Shown piece by piece: positions 31,029 to 41,562 of a stretch of 64,000 bases of DNA. The DNA comes from Chelatococcus sambhunathii (GTDB taxonomy: Bacteria > Pseudomonadota > Alphaproteobacteria > Rhizobiales > Beijerinckiaceae), in the NCBI RefSeq assembly GCF_001418005.1, contig NZ_LIOL01000002.1, positions 180,990 to 244,989 of the forward strand. The letters are read 5' to 3'. The position numbers and the translations under genes were made by a program. Under the pieces are notes generated by a model, which saw only the letters and a list, made by a program, of their open reading frames with translations, was not told the DNA's origin and searched no databases. The stretch's first letter is position 1. Each line of letters begins with the position of its first letter.

Positions 31029-31126
31029 CTCAGGCAAGATCCGTTCATATCCGTGCCGCGAGGCTTGCCTCGCCATTCACTGAAAAGGTAAGTGCGGTCG
31101 GCGTCCGCCGCAACAGGGAGCCAGAC

Positions 31127-32335
31127 ATGCAAGCGCACGGCGAGCGTTGGCGCGCACCCTATGCCTGCGATCCGGCGGCGAGCCGCGGCCGGCTGATCCG
31201 GGAAGAGACGTCGCCGACGCGCAGCGAGTTCCAGCGCGACCGCGACCGCATCATCCATTCCACCGCCTTCCGGCGTCTGAAGCACAAGACGCAGGTCTTC
31301 GTCTATCACGAGGGCGACCACTACCGCACGCGGCTCACCCACTCCATCGAGGTGAGCCAGATCGCCCGCGCCATCGCCCGCTCGCTGGGGCTCGACGAGG
31401 ATCTCGCCGAGGCGCTCGCCCTCTCGCACGACCTCGGCCATACGCCCTTCGGCCATACGGGCGAGGACGCGCTCGATGCCTGCATGGAGGGTTTCGGCGG
31501 TTTCGACCACAACGCCCAGGCCCTGCGCATCGTCACCCGGCTCGAGCGGCGCTACGCCACCTTCGACGGCCTCAACCTGACCTGGGAGACGCTCGAGGGG
31601 CTCGTCAAGCACAACGGCCCGCTCGTCGATGCGGACGGCCGGCCCTTCGGCCGCTATGGTGAGCGCGGCGTGCCGGGCGCCATCACGGAATACAACGAGC
31701 GCGACGACCTGTGGCTCGCGACCCATGCCGGCGGCGAGGCGCAGGCCGCCGCCATCGCCGACGACATCGCCTATGACGCACACGATATCGACGACGGCCT
31801 CAGGGCCGAGCTCTTCGCGCTCGACGACCTCAGGGCGGTGCCGTTCCTCGCCGAGCTGCTCGACGACATCGCCCGCCGCTATCCGGGGCTCGAACGCCCG
31901 CGCGTCATTCACGAACTCGTGCGCCGGGTGATCACCCGTTTTGTCGAGGATGTGATCGCCGAGAGCGGCCGGCGCCTGGCGCGCCTCGCCCCGGCCGATG
32001 CGGATGCCATCCGCCGGGCGGGCTTGCAGGTCGTCGCCTTCTCGCCGGCCATGGCGGCGGCCGACGAGGCCATCAAGGGCTTCCTCTACCCGAACATGTA
32101 CCGCCATCAGCGCGTCATGCGCGTGCGGCGGGAGGCGGAGGCGGTGGTGCGCGATCTCTTCGGCAAATTCGTGCGCGAGCCGCAGCTGATGCCGGAGGAA
32201 TGGCGGCTCGACCGAGCCCGGGAGGAGGAGCCGCGCGTCGCCCGGCGCGTCGCGGACTATATCGCCGGCATGACGGACGGCTATGCCCTGCAGGAGCACC
32301 GCCGCCTGTTTGACGCAACACCGGAATTGCGCTAG
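31127..32335 (+). CDS. dgt: Deoxyguanosinetriphosphate triphosphohydrolase-like protein
   Basis: An HD-domain dNTP triphosphohydrolase of 402 residues, type 2 of the dGTPase family. Metal ligands are H72 in RLTHSIEV, H101-D102 in [14 protein letters not shown], and a later Asp in YDAHDIDDG. The N-terminal [27 protein letters not shown] is characteristic (read as two pieces). The ATG at 31127 has AGGGAG six bases upstream. It is followed 59 bases later by argS and probably shares a transcript with it. It lowers dGTP or other dNTP pools; real substrate preference is unknown. Confidence 0.94.
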   Translation: MQAHGERWRAPYACDPAASRGRLIREETSPTRSEFQRDRDRIIHSTAFRRLKHKTQVFVYHEGDHYRTRLTHSIEVSQIARAIARSLGLDEDLAEALALSHDLGHTPFGHTGEDALDACMEGFGGFDHNAQALRIVTRLERRYATFDGLNLTWETLEGLVKHNGPLVDADGRPFGRYGERGVPGAITEYNERDDLWLATHAGGEAQAAAIADDIAYDAHDIDDGLRAELFALDDLRAVPFLAELLDDIARRYPGLERPRVIHELVRRVITRFVEDVIAESGRRLARLAPADADAIRRAGLQVVAFSPAMAAADEAIKGFLYPNMYRHQRVMRVRREAEAVVRDLFGKFVREPQLMPEEWRLDRAREEEPRVARRVADYIAGMTDGYALQEHRRLFDATPELR

Positions 32336-32359
32336 GGCGCCGCCTTCGGAAGGGCGCCC
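32335..32359 (+). terminator. Hairpin between dgt and argS
   Basis: GGGCGCC at 32335-32341 pairs with GGCGCCC at 32353-32359, and the inner CTTC-GGAAG can extend the fold. It starts within the dgt stop codon and lacks a U-tract, so it may be a processing or pausing element rather than a full terminator. Confidence 0.35.
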
Positions 32360-32394
32360 CTGTCGGCGCGGCTTATGTTGTCTCAAGGACGGCC

Positions 32395-34155
32395 ATGAAC
32401 ATCTTCGACGCGTACCAGCGCCGCCTCGCCGGCGCGATCGAGCGGCTCGTCGCCGCGGGCAAGCTGCCTGAGGGGCTCGATCTGTCGCGCGTCGTCGTCG
32501 AGCCGCCGCGCGATCCCGCCCACGGCGACCTCGCCACCAATGCCGCCATGGTGCTCGCCAAGCCGGCCGGCACCAATCCGCGCGCGCTCGCGGCCCTCGT
32601 CGCCGAGGAGCTGCAGCGGGAGGAGGGCGTCACCGCCGTCGAGATCGCGGGGCCGGGCTTCATCAACCTGCGCCTCGCGCCCGCCGTCTATCAGGACGTG
32701 CTGCGGGCGGTCGCCGGCCTCGGCACCGATTTCGGCCGCGGCGCTGCGAGGACCGGCAAGCCGGTCAACGTCGAATATGTCTCGGCCAACCCCACCGGGC
32801 CCATGCATGTCGGCCATGGTCGCGGCGCCGTCTTCGGCGATGCGCTCGCCGGGCTCCTGGCCTTCGCCGGGCACGAGGTGACGCGCGAATATTACATCAA
32901 CGACGCCGGCGCGCAGATCGAGGTCCTCGCCCGTTCCGCCTTCCTGCGCTATCGCGAGGCGCTCGGCGAGGACATTGGCGCCATTCCCGAAGGGCTCTAC
33001 CCGGGCGATTACCTCAAGCCGGTCGGCGAGGCGCTGAAGGAGCGCCACGGGGCGAGCCTCGTCGACATGGACGAGGCCGCGTGGCTGCCGATCGTGCGCG
33101 ATGCGGCCATCGACGCGATGATGGCGATGATCCGCGACGACCTCGCCGCGCTCGGCGTCGTGCACGACGTCTTCTTTTCCGAGCGCGCCCTGCACGGCAA
33201 GAACGGCGGTGCCATCGCCGAGACGATCGCGAGCCTCGAAGGGCGCGGCTATGTCTACCGCGGGCGCGTGCCGCCACCGAAGGGCCAACTGCCGGAGGAC
33301 TGGGAAGACCGCGAGCAGTTGCTCTTCCGCGCGACCGATGTCGGCGACGATATCGACCGGCCGCTCATGAAGTCCGACGGCAGCTACACCTATTTCGCCG
33401 CTGACGTTGCCTATATGCGCGACAAGTACGAGCGGGGCTTCCGCGAGCTCATCTATGTGCTCGGCGCCGATCACGGCGGCTATGTGAAGCGCCTTCAGGC
33501 GGTCGGCCGGGCCATCGGTGGCGAGGATCTCGCGGTCATCGTGCTCCTGTGCCAGCTCGTCAAGCTGCTGCGCGCCGGCGAGCCGGTGAAGATGTCGAAG
33601 CGGGCGGGTGACTTCGTCACCCTGCGCGAGGTCATCGACGAGGTCGGCCGCGACGCGGTGCGCTTCATGATGCTGTTCCGCAAGAACGATGCGCCGCTCG
33701 ACTTCGACCTCGCCAAGGTGGTCGAGCAGTCGAAGGACAACCCCGTATTCTACGTGCAGTATGCCCACGCGCGCTGCGCATCGGTCTTCCGCCAGGCGGC
33801 CGAGGCCTTTCCCGATCTCGACATGAACGGCGTGGCGCTGTCGCGTGCGGATCTCACCATTCTCGACGATGCGGCGGAGATTGATCTCGTCAGGCAGATC
33901 GCGCAGTATCCGCGCATGATCGAGAGTGCGGCGGCATCGCATGAACCGCACCGGGTGGCGTTCTACCTGCACGATCTCGCCAGCGCGTTCCATAGTCTAT
34001 GGAACCGCGGCAAGGAGTCGCCCCAATTACGGTTTGTTAATCAAACCGATCGAAAGTCGACCCTGGCGAGGCTGGCGCTCGTGCATGCGGTGCGGTCGAT
34101 CCTTGCGTCGGGTCTTGCGGTGCTGGGTGTGGCCGCGCCCGAAGAGATGCGCTGA
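32395..34155 (+). CDS. argS: Arginine-tRNA ligase
   Basis: A 586-residue class I ArgRS. The N-terminal additional domain (1-105) is followed by the ATP-binding HVGHG motif in [15 protein letters not shown] (about residue 135), the KMSK-type motif KMSKRAG near 400, and the DALR anticodon-binding domain at the C-terminus ending [16 protein letters not shown]. The ATG at 32395 starts 59 bases after dgt. Downstream, a SPOR-domain gene begins 128 bases later, again an order shared by relatives. Confidence 0.97.
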   Translation: MNIFDAYQRRLAGAIERLVAAGKLPEGLDLSRVVVEPPRDPAHGDLATNAAMVLAKPAGTNPRALAALVAEELQREEGVTAVEIAGPGFINLRLAPAVYQDVLRAVAGLGTDFGRGAARTGKPVNVEYVSANPTGPMHVGHGRGAVFGDALAGLLAFAGHEVTREYYINDAGAQIEVLARSAFLRYREALGEDIGAIPEGLYPGDYLKPVGEALKERHGASLVDMDEAAWLPIVRDAAIDAMMAMIRDDLAALGVVHDVFFSERALHGKNGGAIAETIASLEGRGYVYRGRVPPPKGQLPEDWEDREQLLFRATDVGDDIDRPLMKSDGSYTYFAADVAYMRDKYERGFRELIYVLGADHGGYVKRLQAVGRAIGGEDLAVIVLLCQLVKLLRAGEPVKMSKRAGDFVTLREVIDEVGRDAVRFMMLFRKNDAPLDFDLAKVVEQSKDNPVFYVQYAHARCASVFRQAAEAFPDLDMNGVALSRADLTILDDAAEIDLVRQIAQYPRMIESAAASHEPHRVAFYLHDLASAFHSLWNRGKESPQLRFVNQTDRKSTLARLALVHAVRSILASGLAVLGVAAPEEMR

Positions 34156-34283
34156 AGGCGACCTGCGTCGCGCTGCCGTAGGCATGGGGCCGGTGCGCGT
34201 CAGCTGGTCGATTGATCGGCGCGCTGGTCATGGTCTGCGTGCGGCTGCATGGGCGGTCGGCGCATGGAGTGCGGACAAGGCCC

Positions 34284-35792
34284 ATGAACGAAACAGCGAA
34301 ATCACGCTTCCTGCTCGATCTCGACGACCTGGAGCGTCAACTGCGCCAGTCGCCCAAGGATGAGCGCGGCTCCCGCGCGGATGATCCGCTCGCAGAACTC
34401 GCGCGCATCGTGGGGCAGGACGATCCCTTTCGCGATCTCCTCAACGCCCCGCCGCAGCGGCCAGTGCCGCAACGGGCCGAGCCGGCCTTCGACTTCGGCG
34501 ACGTGCCGCTGCGCGGAATGCAGCAGGAGGCCGCTGCCGCCGCCATGCCGGTGGCCGATCCCTTCGAGGCAGCCTTCGAAAAGGCGCTGCTCGGAGATGC
34601 TTCCACGTTGCCGCCGCAGAACGCCGCCGCCGGCGGTTTCAACGGCTACCGGGACGATGACTGGGGCGCGCCAGCCGGCCGATCCGCCGTACATATGCCC
34701 CAGCAGGCAGACGATGGCGAGTACCAGCCGGCCCAGGTCAGTGCCTATGATCCGCGCTCGTTCGACATCGACCAGGGCTACGTCGAGGAAGGCTATGCCG
34801 GCGAGGGCGACGAGGAGCGCGCCCGGCCGCGGCGCGGCCGCAAGGGCCTGATCGCGGTCGCTTCGGTCCTGGCCATGGCGGCCGCGGGCGTCGCCCTGGC
34901 GCTCAATTATACGGGCGGGGAGGGCGGCGCCGGCGGAGAGCCGCCCCTGATCAAGGCTGCCGCCGAGCCGGCGAAGATCGCGCCGCAGAACCCCGGCGGT
35001 GTCGAAATCCCCAACCAGAACAAGCAGATCTACGAGCGCGCCGATGCGGCCAAGAAGCCGACGGACGCGAATGTCGTTCGCCAGTCGGAGCAGCCGGTCG
35101 ACGTCAATGCGTTGCTGAACGCCAATGGGGGTGGCGCACCCGATGCGCAGCCCGCCCTCGACGACCTGCGCCTGACGATGCCCGAGGGGTTCGAGGCGGC
35201 CAGCCAGTCGATCCCCGGCCTGGGCGATCCCAGGCGCGTGAAGACGGTCGCCGTGCGGCCCGACGGCAGCGTGATCGGCGGCGGGCAGCCTGCTCCGGCG
35301 CGGGCGCAGGCCACGGAGCGGCCGCCGATGACCGTTCCGGCGCCGGAGGCAGCAGTCGTGACGCCTTCCACGCCGGAGCCCGTGCCTCAGGCGGCCGAGC
35401 CGCCCCGACAGCCGGCACAGCGCACCGCGCCGCTGTCGATCGTGCCGCAGGCATCCCAGCCACAACCGGCGCAGCCCGCGCGCGTTGCTGCCGCTGAGCC
35501 GGCCGTGCCGGCACCCGATACACGCCCGGCGGCTGCGGTCGCGCCGCGAGGCGGCGATTTCGCGGTGCAACTCGCGGCCCGGCCCAGCGAGGCCGCGGCG
35601 CGCGAATCCTTCGCCCAGCTGCAGCGCCGCTACAGCGATCTCGGCAGCTTCGAGCCGATGATCCGGCGGGCGCAGGTGGGCGAGCGCACCGTTTATCGCC
35701 TGCGCGTCGGCCCGATGAGCCGCGACGAGGCGGCGAACCTGTGCTCTTCGCTCCAGTCCCAGGGCGGTGACTGCTTCGTGGCCCGCAACTGA
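34284..35792 (+). CDS. SPOR domain-containing membrane protein
   Basis: A 502-residue bitopic protein. Residues 1-185 form an acidic cytoplasmic region, a single membrane helix lies near 195-213 (GLIAVASVLAMAAAGVALAL), a long Pro/Ala/Gln-rich periplasmic linker follows, and the last 75 residues (FAVQLAARPSEAAARESFAQ ... YRLRVGPMSRDEAANLC) form a SPOR domain, which binds denuded glycan at division septa. It is probably a cell-division or peptidoglycan factor, next to the peptidoglycan-recycling gene nagZ. The ATG at 34284 is preferred over an in-frame ATG at 34212 whose extra residues look like non-coding sequence. Confidence 0.92.
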   Translation: MNETAKSRFLLDLDDLERQLRQSPKDERGSRADDPLAELARIVGQDDPFRDLLNAPPQRPVPQRAEPAFDFGDVPLRGMQQEAAAAAMPVADPFEAAFEKALLGDASTLPPQNAAAGGFNGYRDDDWGAPAGRSAVHMPQQADDGEYQPAQVSAYDPRSFDIDQGYVEEGYAGEGDEERARPRRGRKGLIAVASVLAMAAAGVALALNYTGGEGGAGGEPPLIKAAAEPAKIAPQNPGGVEIPNQNKQIYERADAAKKPTDANVVRQSEQPVDVNALLNANGGGAPDAQPALDDLRLTMPEGFEAASQSIPGLGDPRRVKTVAVRPDGSVIGGGQPAPARAQATERPPMTVPAPEAAVVTPSTPEPVPQAAEPPRQPAQRTAPLSIVPQASQPQPAQPARVAAAEPAVPAPDTRPAAAVAPRGGDFAVQLAARPSEAAARESFAQLQRRYSDLGSFEPMIRRAQVGERTVYRLRVGPMSRDEAANLCSSLQSQGGDCFVARN

Positions 35793-35927
35793 CGGGGCGG
35801 CCGATCATCGGCATCCATGCGGCGGCGCCTCCCCGGTGGCCGCCGCATCGCGTTGCGGATGGTCGCACTTTTTCGGCCGATCGGATTGGTCTAGATCCGG
35901 CGGCATGACCATCCCTGCTGTGACGAG

Positions 35928-36974
35928 ATGCCGGACATGACGGCGATCAAGGCCTTTATCGCCGGCTGTGCCGGCCATGTGCTCAGCCCGGACGAGGCGG
36001 CCTTCTTCCGCGAGGCGCAGCCCTGGGGCTTCATCCTCTTTCGGCGCAATGTCGACACGCCGGACCAGGTGCGGCGGTTGACGGACACCCTGCGCGAGAG
36101 CGTCGGGCGCGCCGATGCGCCGGTGCTCGTCGACCAGGAGGGCGGGCGCGTGCAAAGGCTTGCCCCGCCGCACTGGCCGGCCTATCCGCCCGCCGCGGCC
36201 TACGGCCGCCTGCCGGCCAACGACTTCCTGCTCAGGCGCGAGGTGGCGCGGCTCGGGGCGCGGCTCATCGCGCACGACCTCCGGGCCGTCGGCATCACCG
36301 TTGATTGCATGCCTGTGCTCGACGTGCCGGTGCCCGGGGCCGACAGCGTCATCGGCGACCGGGCGTACGGGCGCGACGCGCGAGAGGTCGCCGTGCTCGG
36401 CCGCGCCTGCGCGGAGGGGCTTCTTGCCGGCGGCGTGCTGCCGGTCGTCAAGCACGTTCCCGGCCACGGCCGCGGCAATGCGGACAGCCACCACGCACTG
36501 CCGGTGGTCGAGGCGGTGCGAGAGGATCTGGCGGCGAGCGACTTCCTGCCCTTCCGGGTGCTGGCGGACATGCCGCTCGCCATGTCGGCGCACATCATCT
36601 ACCGCGCGCTCGACCCGCGCCGGCCGGCGACGGTCTCGCGCCGCGTGATCGGCGAGGTGATCCGCGGGGAGATCGGTTTCGGCGGCCTGCTGATGAGCGA
36701 CGACATCTCCATGAATGCGCTCGCCGGCACCATCGGCGAGCGCGCGCGCGCCGCGAGCCGCGCCGGTTGCGATATCGTTCTGCATTGCAACGGCAGGCTC
36801 GAGGAGATGAAAACAGTAGCCGAAGTGGTTCCAACCCTTGCAGGGATGGCGCGGGCGCGGGCCGCGGCGGCACTCGCGCGCCTCGCGCACGAGCCGGAAC
36901 CTTTCGATGCGGCGGAGGGCCGCGAGCGGCTGAAGTCCGCGCTTGCCATGGGTAGCGTCGGCGCCGAAACTTGA
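35928..36974 (+). CDS. nagZ: Beta-N-acetylhexosaminidase
   Basis: NagZ is a cytoplasmic glycoside hydrolase family 3 enzyme that removes GlcNAc from anhydro-muropeptides during wall recycling. The 348-residue protein has QPWGFILFRRN, the substrate-binding loop KHVPGHGRGNADSHHALP, whose Asp-His pair is catalytic in this family, and the nucleophile Asp in LLMSDDISMNAL. The ATG at 35928 or one three codons later (35937) could be used. It precedes scpA by 36 bases and is probably co-transcribed with scpAB, as in many Rhizobiales. Confidence 0.95.
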   Translation: MPDMTAIKAFIAGCAGHVLSPDEAAFFREAQPWGFILFRRNVDTPDQVRRLTDTLRESVGRADAPVLVDQEGGRVQRLAPPHWPAYPPAAAYGRLPANDFLLRREVARLGARLIAHDLRAVGITVDCMPVLDVPVPGADSVIGDRAYGRDAREVAVLGRACAEGLLAGGVLPVVKHVPGHGRGNADSHHALPVVEAVREDLAASDFLPFRVLADMPLAMSAHIIYRALDPRRPATVSRRVIGEVIRGEIGFGGLLMSDDISMNALAGTIGERARAASRAGCDIVLHCNGRLEEMKTVAEVVPTLAGMARARAAAALARLAHEPEPFDAAEGRERLKSALAMGSVGAET

Positions 36975-37010
36975 TTCGGGCTGGAGAATCGCCCGCACAA
37001 CGGTTGATTG

Positions 37011-37826
37011 ATGTCTGTTGTCGAACTGCCCTTCGAGGAGGTTGCCGAGCGCGGCACGAGCGAGCCTGCCCTGATCGTCGATGTCGATGGTTTCGAGGGC
37101 CCGCTCGATCTGCTGCTCGAGCTTGCGCGCCGGCAGAAGGTCGATCTCGCGCGCATCTCGATTCTCGCCCTTGCGGAGCAGTACATCGTCTTTATCGAGG
37201 AGGCGCGACGCCTTCGCCTGGAACTCGCGGCGGATTACCTCGTCATGGCCGCCTGGCTCGCCTATCTCAAGTCCCGCCTGCTGCTGCCCGAGAAGCCGAA
37301 GGGCGACGAGCCGAGTGCATCCGACCTCGCGAGCGCCCTGACCCTGCGTCTGCAGCGGCTCGAAGCCATCCGCGCCGCCGCGCGCCGGCTGTCGGACCTC
37401 GACCAGCTCGGCCGCGACGTCTTCGCCCGCGGGGCGCCCGAGCCGATGTCGGTGGTGGCGCGGCCGACCTGGGATGCGACGCTCTACGACCTGCTCGACG
37501 CCTATGCCCGCCAGCGCCAGAAGGCGGCGAATGCGCGTGTGACGTTGCGCAAGCGCTTCGTCTGGTCGCTGGTGGAGGCGCGCGAGGCGCTGGAGCGGCT
37601 CGTCGGCAGCGCACAGGACTGGACGGCGCTGGACGAGTACCTCATCGCCTATGTCGCGGCGCCCGGCATGCAGGCCACGGTGCGCGCCTCGGCCCTGTCG
37701 GCCACCCTCGAGATGGTGCGCGAAGGCGTGCTCGACCTGCGCCAGGACGGCGCCTTCGCGCCGCTGTGGATCCGCCGGCGTGCTGGCCTGGGGCAATCCG
37801 ACAGCGGGGAAGGCGGGGTGGCATGA
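37011..37826 (+). CDS. scpA: Segregation and condensation protein A
   Basis: ScpA is the kleisin subunit that bridges SMC heads in the bacterial condensin. The 271-residue protein has the N-terminal SMC-binding part with the signature FEGPLDLLLELARRQKVDL and AADYLVMAAWLAYLKSRLLLP, a variable middle, and a C-terminal winged helix. It starts at the ATG at 37011 (a TTG precedes it) and its stop overlaps the scpB start by ATGA, so the two subunits are made together. smc itself is not in the window. Confidence 0.95.
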   Translation: MSVVELPFEEVAERGTSEPALIVDVDGFEGPLDLLLELARRQKVDLARISILALAEQYIVFIEEARRLRLELAADYLVMAAWLAYLKSRLLLPEKPKGDEPSASDLASALTLRLQRLEAIRAAARRLSDLDQLGRDVFARGAPEPMSVVARPTWDATLYDLLDAYARQRQKAANARVTLRKRFVWSLVEAREALERLVGSAQDWTALDEYLIAYVAAPGMQATVRASALSATLEMVREGVLDLRQDGAFAPLWIRRRAGLGQSDSGEGGVA

Positions 37827-38527
37827 GCGCCAATGTCGAGCGCTTCGACCGGCACGACGAGGCTGCCGAAGCCTTCGTCCAGGCGCTGCGCATCGCCGAG
37901 GCGCTGCTCTTCGCCTCGCGCGAGCCGGTGAGCGAGGCGGCCATCGCCGAGCGGCTGCCGAAGGGAGCCGAGGTCGCCGCCGTGCTCGACCGGCTGCAGC
38001 ATCTCTATGCCGGGCGCGGGGTCAACCTGCGGCGGGTGGCGCAGGGCTGGATGTTCCGCACCGCCTCGGACCTGTCCTATCTGCTGGCGCGCGAGCTGGC
38101 CGAGCCGAAGAAGCTCTCGCGCGCGGCGCTCGAGACGCTCGCGATCATCGCCTATCACCAGCCCGTGACGCGGGCCGAGATCGAGGACATCCGGGGCGTC
38201 GCCACCTCGCGCGGCACGCTCGACCTGCTGCTCGAAACCGGATGGGTGCGTCTGCGCGGCCGGCGCCGCACGCCCGGCCGGCCGGTGACCTACGGCACGA
38301 CGCCTGCCTTCCTCGCGCATTTCGGGCTCGAGGGCATCGATGATCTGCCTGGGCTTGACGAGCTCAAGGGGGCAGGTTTCTTCGAGGGGCGTCTGCCGTC
38401 CGGCTTCTCCGTGCCGGTACCGAGCGACGCGCCGGGGCTTCGCGATGACGAGGATCCGCTGGAGGAGGATCTCTTCTTCCTGCGGGAGCCGGACGTGGAC
38501 GAGCCGCTGACGGACAGTGACCAGTGA
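37823..38527 (+). CDS. scpB: Segregation and condensation protein B
   Basis: ScpB dimers bind the kleisin ScpA. The 234-residue protein has two winged-helix domains, with RIAEALLFASREPVSEAAIAERLP near the start and the family signature LETLAIIAYHQPVTRAEIEDIRGV, then VTYGTTPAFLAHFGL. A Asp/Glu-rich tail of about 50 residues follows the folded part. The ATG overlaps the scpA stop. The next gene on the strand, an ABC ATPase, begins 10 bases after the stop. Confidence 0.95.
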   Translation: MSANVERFDRHDEAAEAFVQALRIAEALLFASREPVSEAAIAERLPKGAEVAAVLDRLQHLYAGRGVNLRRVAQGWMFRTASDLSYLLARELAEPKKLSRAALETLAIIAYHQPVTRAEIEDIRGVATSRGTLDLLLETGWVRLRGRRRTPGRPVTYGTTPAFLAHFGLEGIDDLPGLDELKGAGFFEGRLPSGFSVPVPSDAPGLRDDEDPLEEDLFFLREPDVDEPLTDSDQ

Positions 38528-38537
38528 CGGATGGGTG

Positions 38538-39659
38538 ATGAGCGACAGCGTGATGCGTGAGCCGGTGCGGTGGCCCTGGCGGGAATGGGGGCCGCGCGGC
38601 ACGGCGGGGGCGGCCTTCCCGTCCTCGCTCAGCATCGAGGATGTGCACCAGGCCTATGGCGAGGTGGCGGCGTTGTCGGGCGTGTCGCTGTCGGCCGACC
38701 CCGGCGAGATCGTCGGGCTGCTCGGCCATTCGGGTTGCGGCAAGACGACGCTGCTGCGCATCGCCGCCGGCATCGAGCGGCCGACGGCCGGCCGGGTGGT
38801 GCTCGACGGGCAGGAGGTTGCGGGGCCGAACGCCTTCGTGGAGCCGGAGGCGCGCGGCGTCGGCTTGATGTTTCAGGACTATGCGCTGTTCCCGCACCTG
38901 ACGAACCTGCGCAATGTCATGTTCGGGCTGCGCCGCCTGCCGCCAGCAGAGGCGGAAAAGGTGGCGCGCCGTGCGCTTGCCCGCGTCGGGCTCGACCGTT
39001 ATGCGGAGGATTATCCGCACATGCTGTCGGGCGGCGAGCAGCAGCGCGTGGCGCTCGCGCGGGCCGTGGCGCCGCGTCCCGGCATCCTGCTCATGGACGA
39101 GCCATTCTCAAACCTCGACCGGCGCATGCGCGACGCGATCCGTGACGAGACGGTGGCCTTGATGCGCGAGACGGGGGCAACGGCCATCGTCGTGACGCAC
39201 GATCCGGAGGAGGCGATGCGCATCGCCGACCGCATCGTGCTCATGCGCGGCGGCAAGGTGGAGCAGATCGGTACGGCGGAAGAACTCTACCGCCGGCCGC
39301 AGTCCCTGTTCGCAGCACGCTTCTTTTGCGATTTCAACGAGCTGCCGGGCGACGTGAAAGCAGGAAGGGTCATGACGCCGCTCGGCGTCTTCCCGGCGCC
39401 TGGAGAGCCCGAGGGACAGGCCGTCGTCTGCGTGCGGCCGCAGGGCATCGTTGTCGGTACCCCCGGGGAAGGCATACCGGGGCGGATCACGATGCGGTGT
39501 TTCCTTGGGGAGGTCGATCTTCTGCACATTTCGCTCCACGGCCTCGAACGGCCGTTGCAGGCCCGGTTACGCAACGGCGGGCCGTTCCACGAAGGGCAGG
39601 ACGTGGGTGTGACGATCATGCCTGACGAAGTTCTTGTTTTCGCCGCGGGGGGAGCCTAG
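38538..39659 (+). CDS. ABC transporter ATP-binding protein (FbpC/PotA-like), orphan
   Basis: A 373-residue ATPase with Walker A G63-T71 (GHSGCGKTT), Q-loop Q113 in MFQDYALFP, signature LSGGEQQR at 163-170 and Walker B ILLMDEP at 183-189; a TOBE-like domain occupies the last 90 residues. It resembles the ATPases of iron(III), spermidine or thiosulfate importers. No permease or binding-protein gene is adjacent, so its partner is unknown. It is inserted between scpB and tatA, ten bases after scpB. The ATG at 38538 is preferred over a GTG at 38517 inside scpB. Confidence 0.88.
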   Translation: MSDSVMREPVRWPWREWGPRGTAGAAFPSSLSIEDVHQAYGEVAALSGVSLSADPGEIVGLLGHSGCGKTTLLRIAAGIERPTAGRVVLDGQEVAGPNAFVEPEARGVGLMFQDYALFPHLTNLRNVMFGLRRLPPAEAEKVARRALARVGLDRYAEDYPHMLSGGEQQRVALARAVAPRPGILLMDEPFSNLDRRMRDAIRDETVALMRETGATAIVVTHDPEEAMRIADRIVLMRGGKVEQIGTAEELYRRPQSLFAARFFCDFNELPGDVKAGRVMTPLGVFPAPGEPEGQAVVCVRPQGIVVGTPGEGIPGRITMRCFLGEVDLLHISLHGLERPLQARLRNGGPFHEGQDVGVTIMPDEVLVFAAGGA

Positions 39660-39730
39660 TTTCGGGGCGAAGACGGGAGAGCGCTGCGTGGCGCGTGAAG
39701 ACGCCGGAACGGCGCGTGGAGAAGCAGGTT

Positions 39731-39982
39731 ATGGGTGGCGCAAGCATCTGGCATTGGATTGTCGTCGGTCTGGTCGTTCTGCTGCTCTTCGGGCGCGGCA
39801 AGATTTCAGAGATGATGGGTGACGTCGCGAAGGGTATCAAAGCCTTCAAGAAGGGCATGGCCGAGGACGACACCAGCGAGCCTGCGGCTTCGCCGGCGTC
39901 CGACAAGGGCAAGGTCATTGAGCATAAGGCGACGCCGACGGCCGAGGTCGACGCGAAGGCGAGCGAGCGCAAGGCCGGTTGA
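39731..39982 (+). CDS. tatA: Sec-independent protein translocase subunit TatA
   Basis: TatA forms the channel of the twin-arginine system that exports folded proteins. The 83-residue protein has the N-terminal membrane helix [20 protein letters not shown] (about 5-24) and the amphipathic helix [20 protein letters not shown], then an acidic tail. GGAGAAGCAGG precedes the ATG at 39731. It is followed by tatB and tatC on the same strand. Confidence 0.96.
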   Translation: MGGASIWHWIVVGLVVLLLFGRGKISEMMGDVAKGIKAFKKGMAEDDTSEPAASPASDKGKVIEHKATPTAEVDAKASERKAG

Positions 39983-40065
39983 TCCGGGACAATCGCGTGT
40001 AACAGGTCCGGTCGGGATGCCGCGAGCATCCCGCTGGCTTCGTGACGCAGGCAGTTGAGCGCGCC

Positions 40066-40722
40066 ATGTTCGACATCGGTTGGAGCGAGCTTCTCATCGT
40101 CGGGGCGATCGCGCTCATCGTCATCGGTCCGCGCGACCTGCCGCGCACGCTGCGCGCCATCGGGCAGATGACGGCGAAGATCCGCCGCATGGCCGGCGAA
40201 TTCCAGGGCCAGTTCAATGAGGCCATGCGCGAGGCCGAGCTCGACGAGATCCGGCGCAACGTCGAGAGCTTCAAGGACGTGACCTCGGCCTTCGACAAGC
40301 CTTTCAACCCCATCGAGACGGCGCGCAACGAGATCAAGAGCGCCATCGAGGGCGCGGGCACCGTCGCCAAGGAAGACGCGGCCGCCAAGCAAGGCACGGG
40401 CAAGGCCGGCGCCGCTGCCGGCCCGGAACTGGTCGATCTGCCGCCGCCGGACCTGCCGGCCGCGCCGGATCCCACCAAGGCGATGGCGGCTGCACCACTG
40501 GCCGAGCCGGCGCCCAGGCCGAGGCGCGCGACGAAGGCCGCCGCGACCGCGGCGCCCAAGGCCGTCGAAGCCAAGGCTGCCGCGAAGCCGCGGACAAGCA
40601 AGACGGTTGCCGCGGCGCCCAAGGCCGAGGTGACAACCGCTAGGCCGGCGGCATCGAAGGCCCGGCGCACCACAACGAAGAAGAAGACCGTCGCGTCTCC
40701 GGCTGACGGGGGCGGCGCATGA
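40066..40722 (+). CDS. tatB: Sec-independent protein translocase subunit TatB
   Basis: TatB works with TatC to bind twin-arginine signal peptides. The 218-residue protein begins MFDIGWSELLIVGAIALIVI, with a membrane helix, the P-x-x-L-P hinge in GPRDLPRTLRAIG, and a long amphipathic helix; the C-terminal 120 residues are Ala/Lys/Pro-rich and probably disordered. The ATG at 40066 matches the family; an earlier in-frame ATG at 40042 is less likely. The stop overlaps tatC by ATGA. Confidence 0.95.
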   Translation: MFDIGWSELLIVGAIALIVIGPRDLPRTLRAIGQMTAKIRRMAGEFQGQFNEAMREAELDEIRRNVESFKDVTSAFDKPFNPIETARNEIKSAIEGAGTVAKEDAAAKQGTGKAGAAAGPELVDLPPPDLPAAPDPTKAMAAAPLAEPAPRPRRATKAAATAAPKAVEAKAAAKPRTSKTVAAAPKAEVTTARPAASKARRTTTKKKTVASPADGGGA

Positions 40723-41507
40723 GTCAGGAAGACATCGACGCAACGCGCGCACCGCTCATCGAGCATCTGATCGAGCTGCGCTCGCGCCTCATCAAGTCGC
40801 TCATCGCCTTCCTCGCGACGTTTTTCCTCAGCTTCCTGTTCGCGAAGCAGATCTACAACGTCCTGATCTGGCCTTACATGTTCGCGGCCGGGCCGGAGGC
40901 GCAGATCCAGCTCATCTACACCGCGCCACTCGAATATCTGTTCACGCAGATCAAGATCGCGCTGTTCGGCGCCGCCTTCCTGTCCTTCCCCGTGGTGGCG
41001 GCGCAGATCTACATGTTCGTGGCGCCGGGCCTCTACAAGAACGAGCGCGAGGCCTTCCTGCCCTATCTCGTTGCGACACCGATCTTCTTTCTGCTCGGTG
41101 CGGCGGTGGTCTTCTTCATCGCCATGCCGATCGTGATGCGTTTCTCCATCGGCCAGCAACAACTCGCCGAGGCCGGCCAGGCCGCGATCACGCTGCTGCC
41201 GAAGGTGAGCGAATACCTCTCGCTCATCATGACGCTGATCTTCGCCTTCGGTATCTGCTTCCAGTTACCTGTCATCCTGACGCTGCTTGCGCGGGCCGGG
41301 CTCATCGACAGCGCCTTCCTGAAGGACAAGCGGCGCTACGCCATCGTGCTCGTCTTCGTGCTGGCCGCGCTTTTGACACCGCCCGACGTCATCAGCCAGC
41401 TCGCCCTTGCCCTGCCGACGCTGCTCCTTTACGAGGCTTCCATCTTCTCCGTCCGCATGGTCGAGAAGAAGCGCGCGGAAGCCGAGGCCGCGCGCGAGGC
41501 GGCCTGA
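40719..41507 (+). CDS. tatC: Sec-independent protein translocase subunit TatC
   Basis: TatC is the six-helix membrane core of the twin-arginine translocase and the primary receptor for RR signal peptides. The 262-residue protein contains the conserved [15 protein letters not shown], the periplasmic [36 protein letters not shown] and [11 protein letters not shown] motifs. It overlaps tatB by ATGA and is followed by serS, 55 bases later. Cargo is not identified here; the molybdopterin enzyme at 6040 lacks an obvious RR signal. Confidence 0.97.
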   Translation: MSQEDIDATRAPLIEHLIELRSRLIKSLIAFLATFFLSFLFAKQIYNVLIWPYMFAAGPEAQIQLIYTAPLEYLFTQIKIALFGAAFLSFPVVAAQIYMFVAPGLYKNEREAFLPYLVATPIFFLLGAAVVFFIAMPIVMRFSIGQQQLAEAGQAAITLLPKVSEYLSLIMTLIFAFGICFQLPVILTLLARAGLIDSAFLKDKRRYAIVLVFVLAALLTPPDVISQLALALPTLLLYEASIFSVRMVEKKRAEAEAAREAA

Positions 41508-41562
41508 CGGCAATCCCCGCCGGAGCGGCCGCTGCCTCGTCCATCGGCCGATCCGGATTGCC

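Noticed and set aside
34212-34283. Upstream extension of the SPOR protein
   Set aside because: The added residues MIGALVMVCVRLHGRSAHG have mixed codon use and no ribosome site, while the ATG at 34284 starts a normal acidic N-terminus.
35805-37796. 663-codon open frame on the minus strand
   Set aside because: It lies opposite nagZ and scpA, both clearly real.
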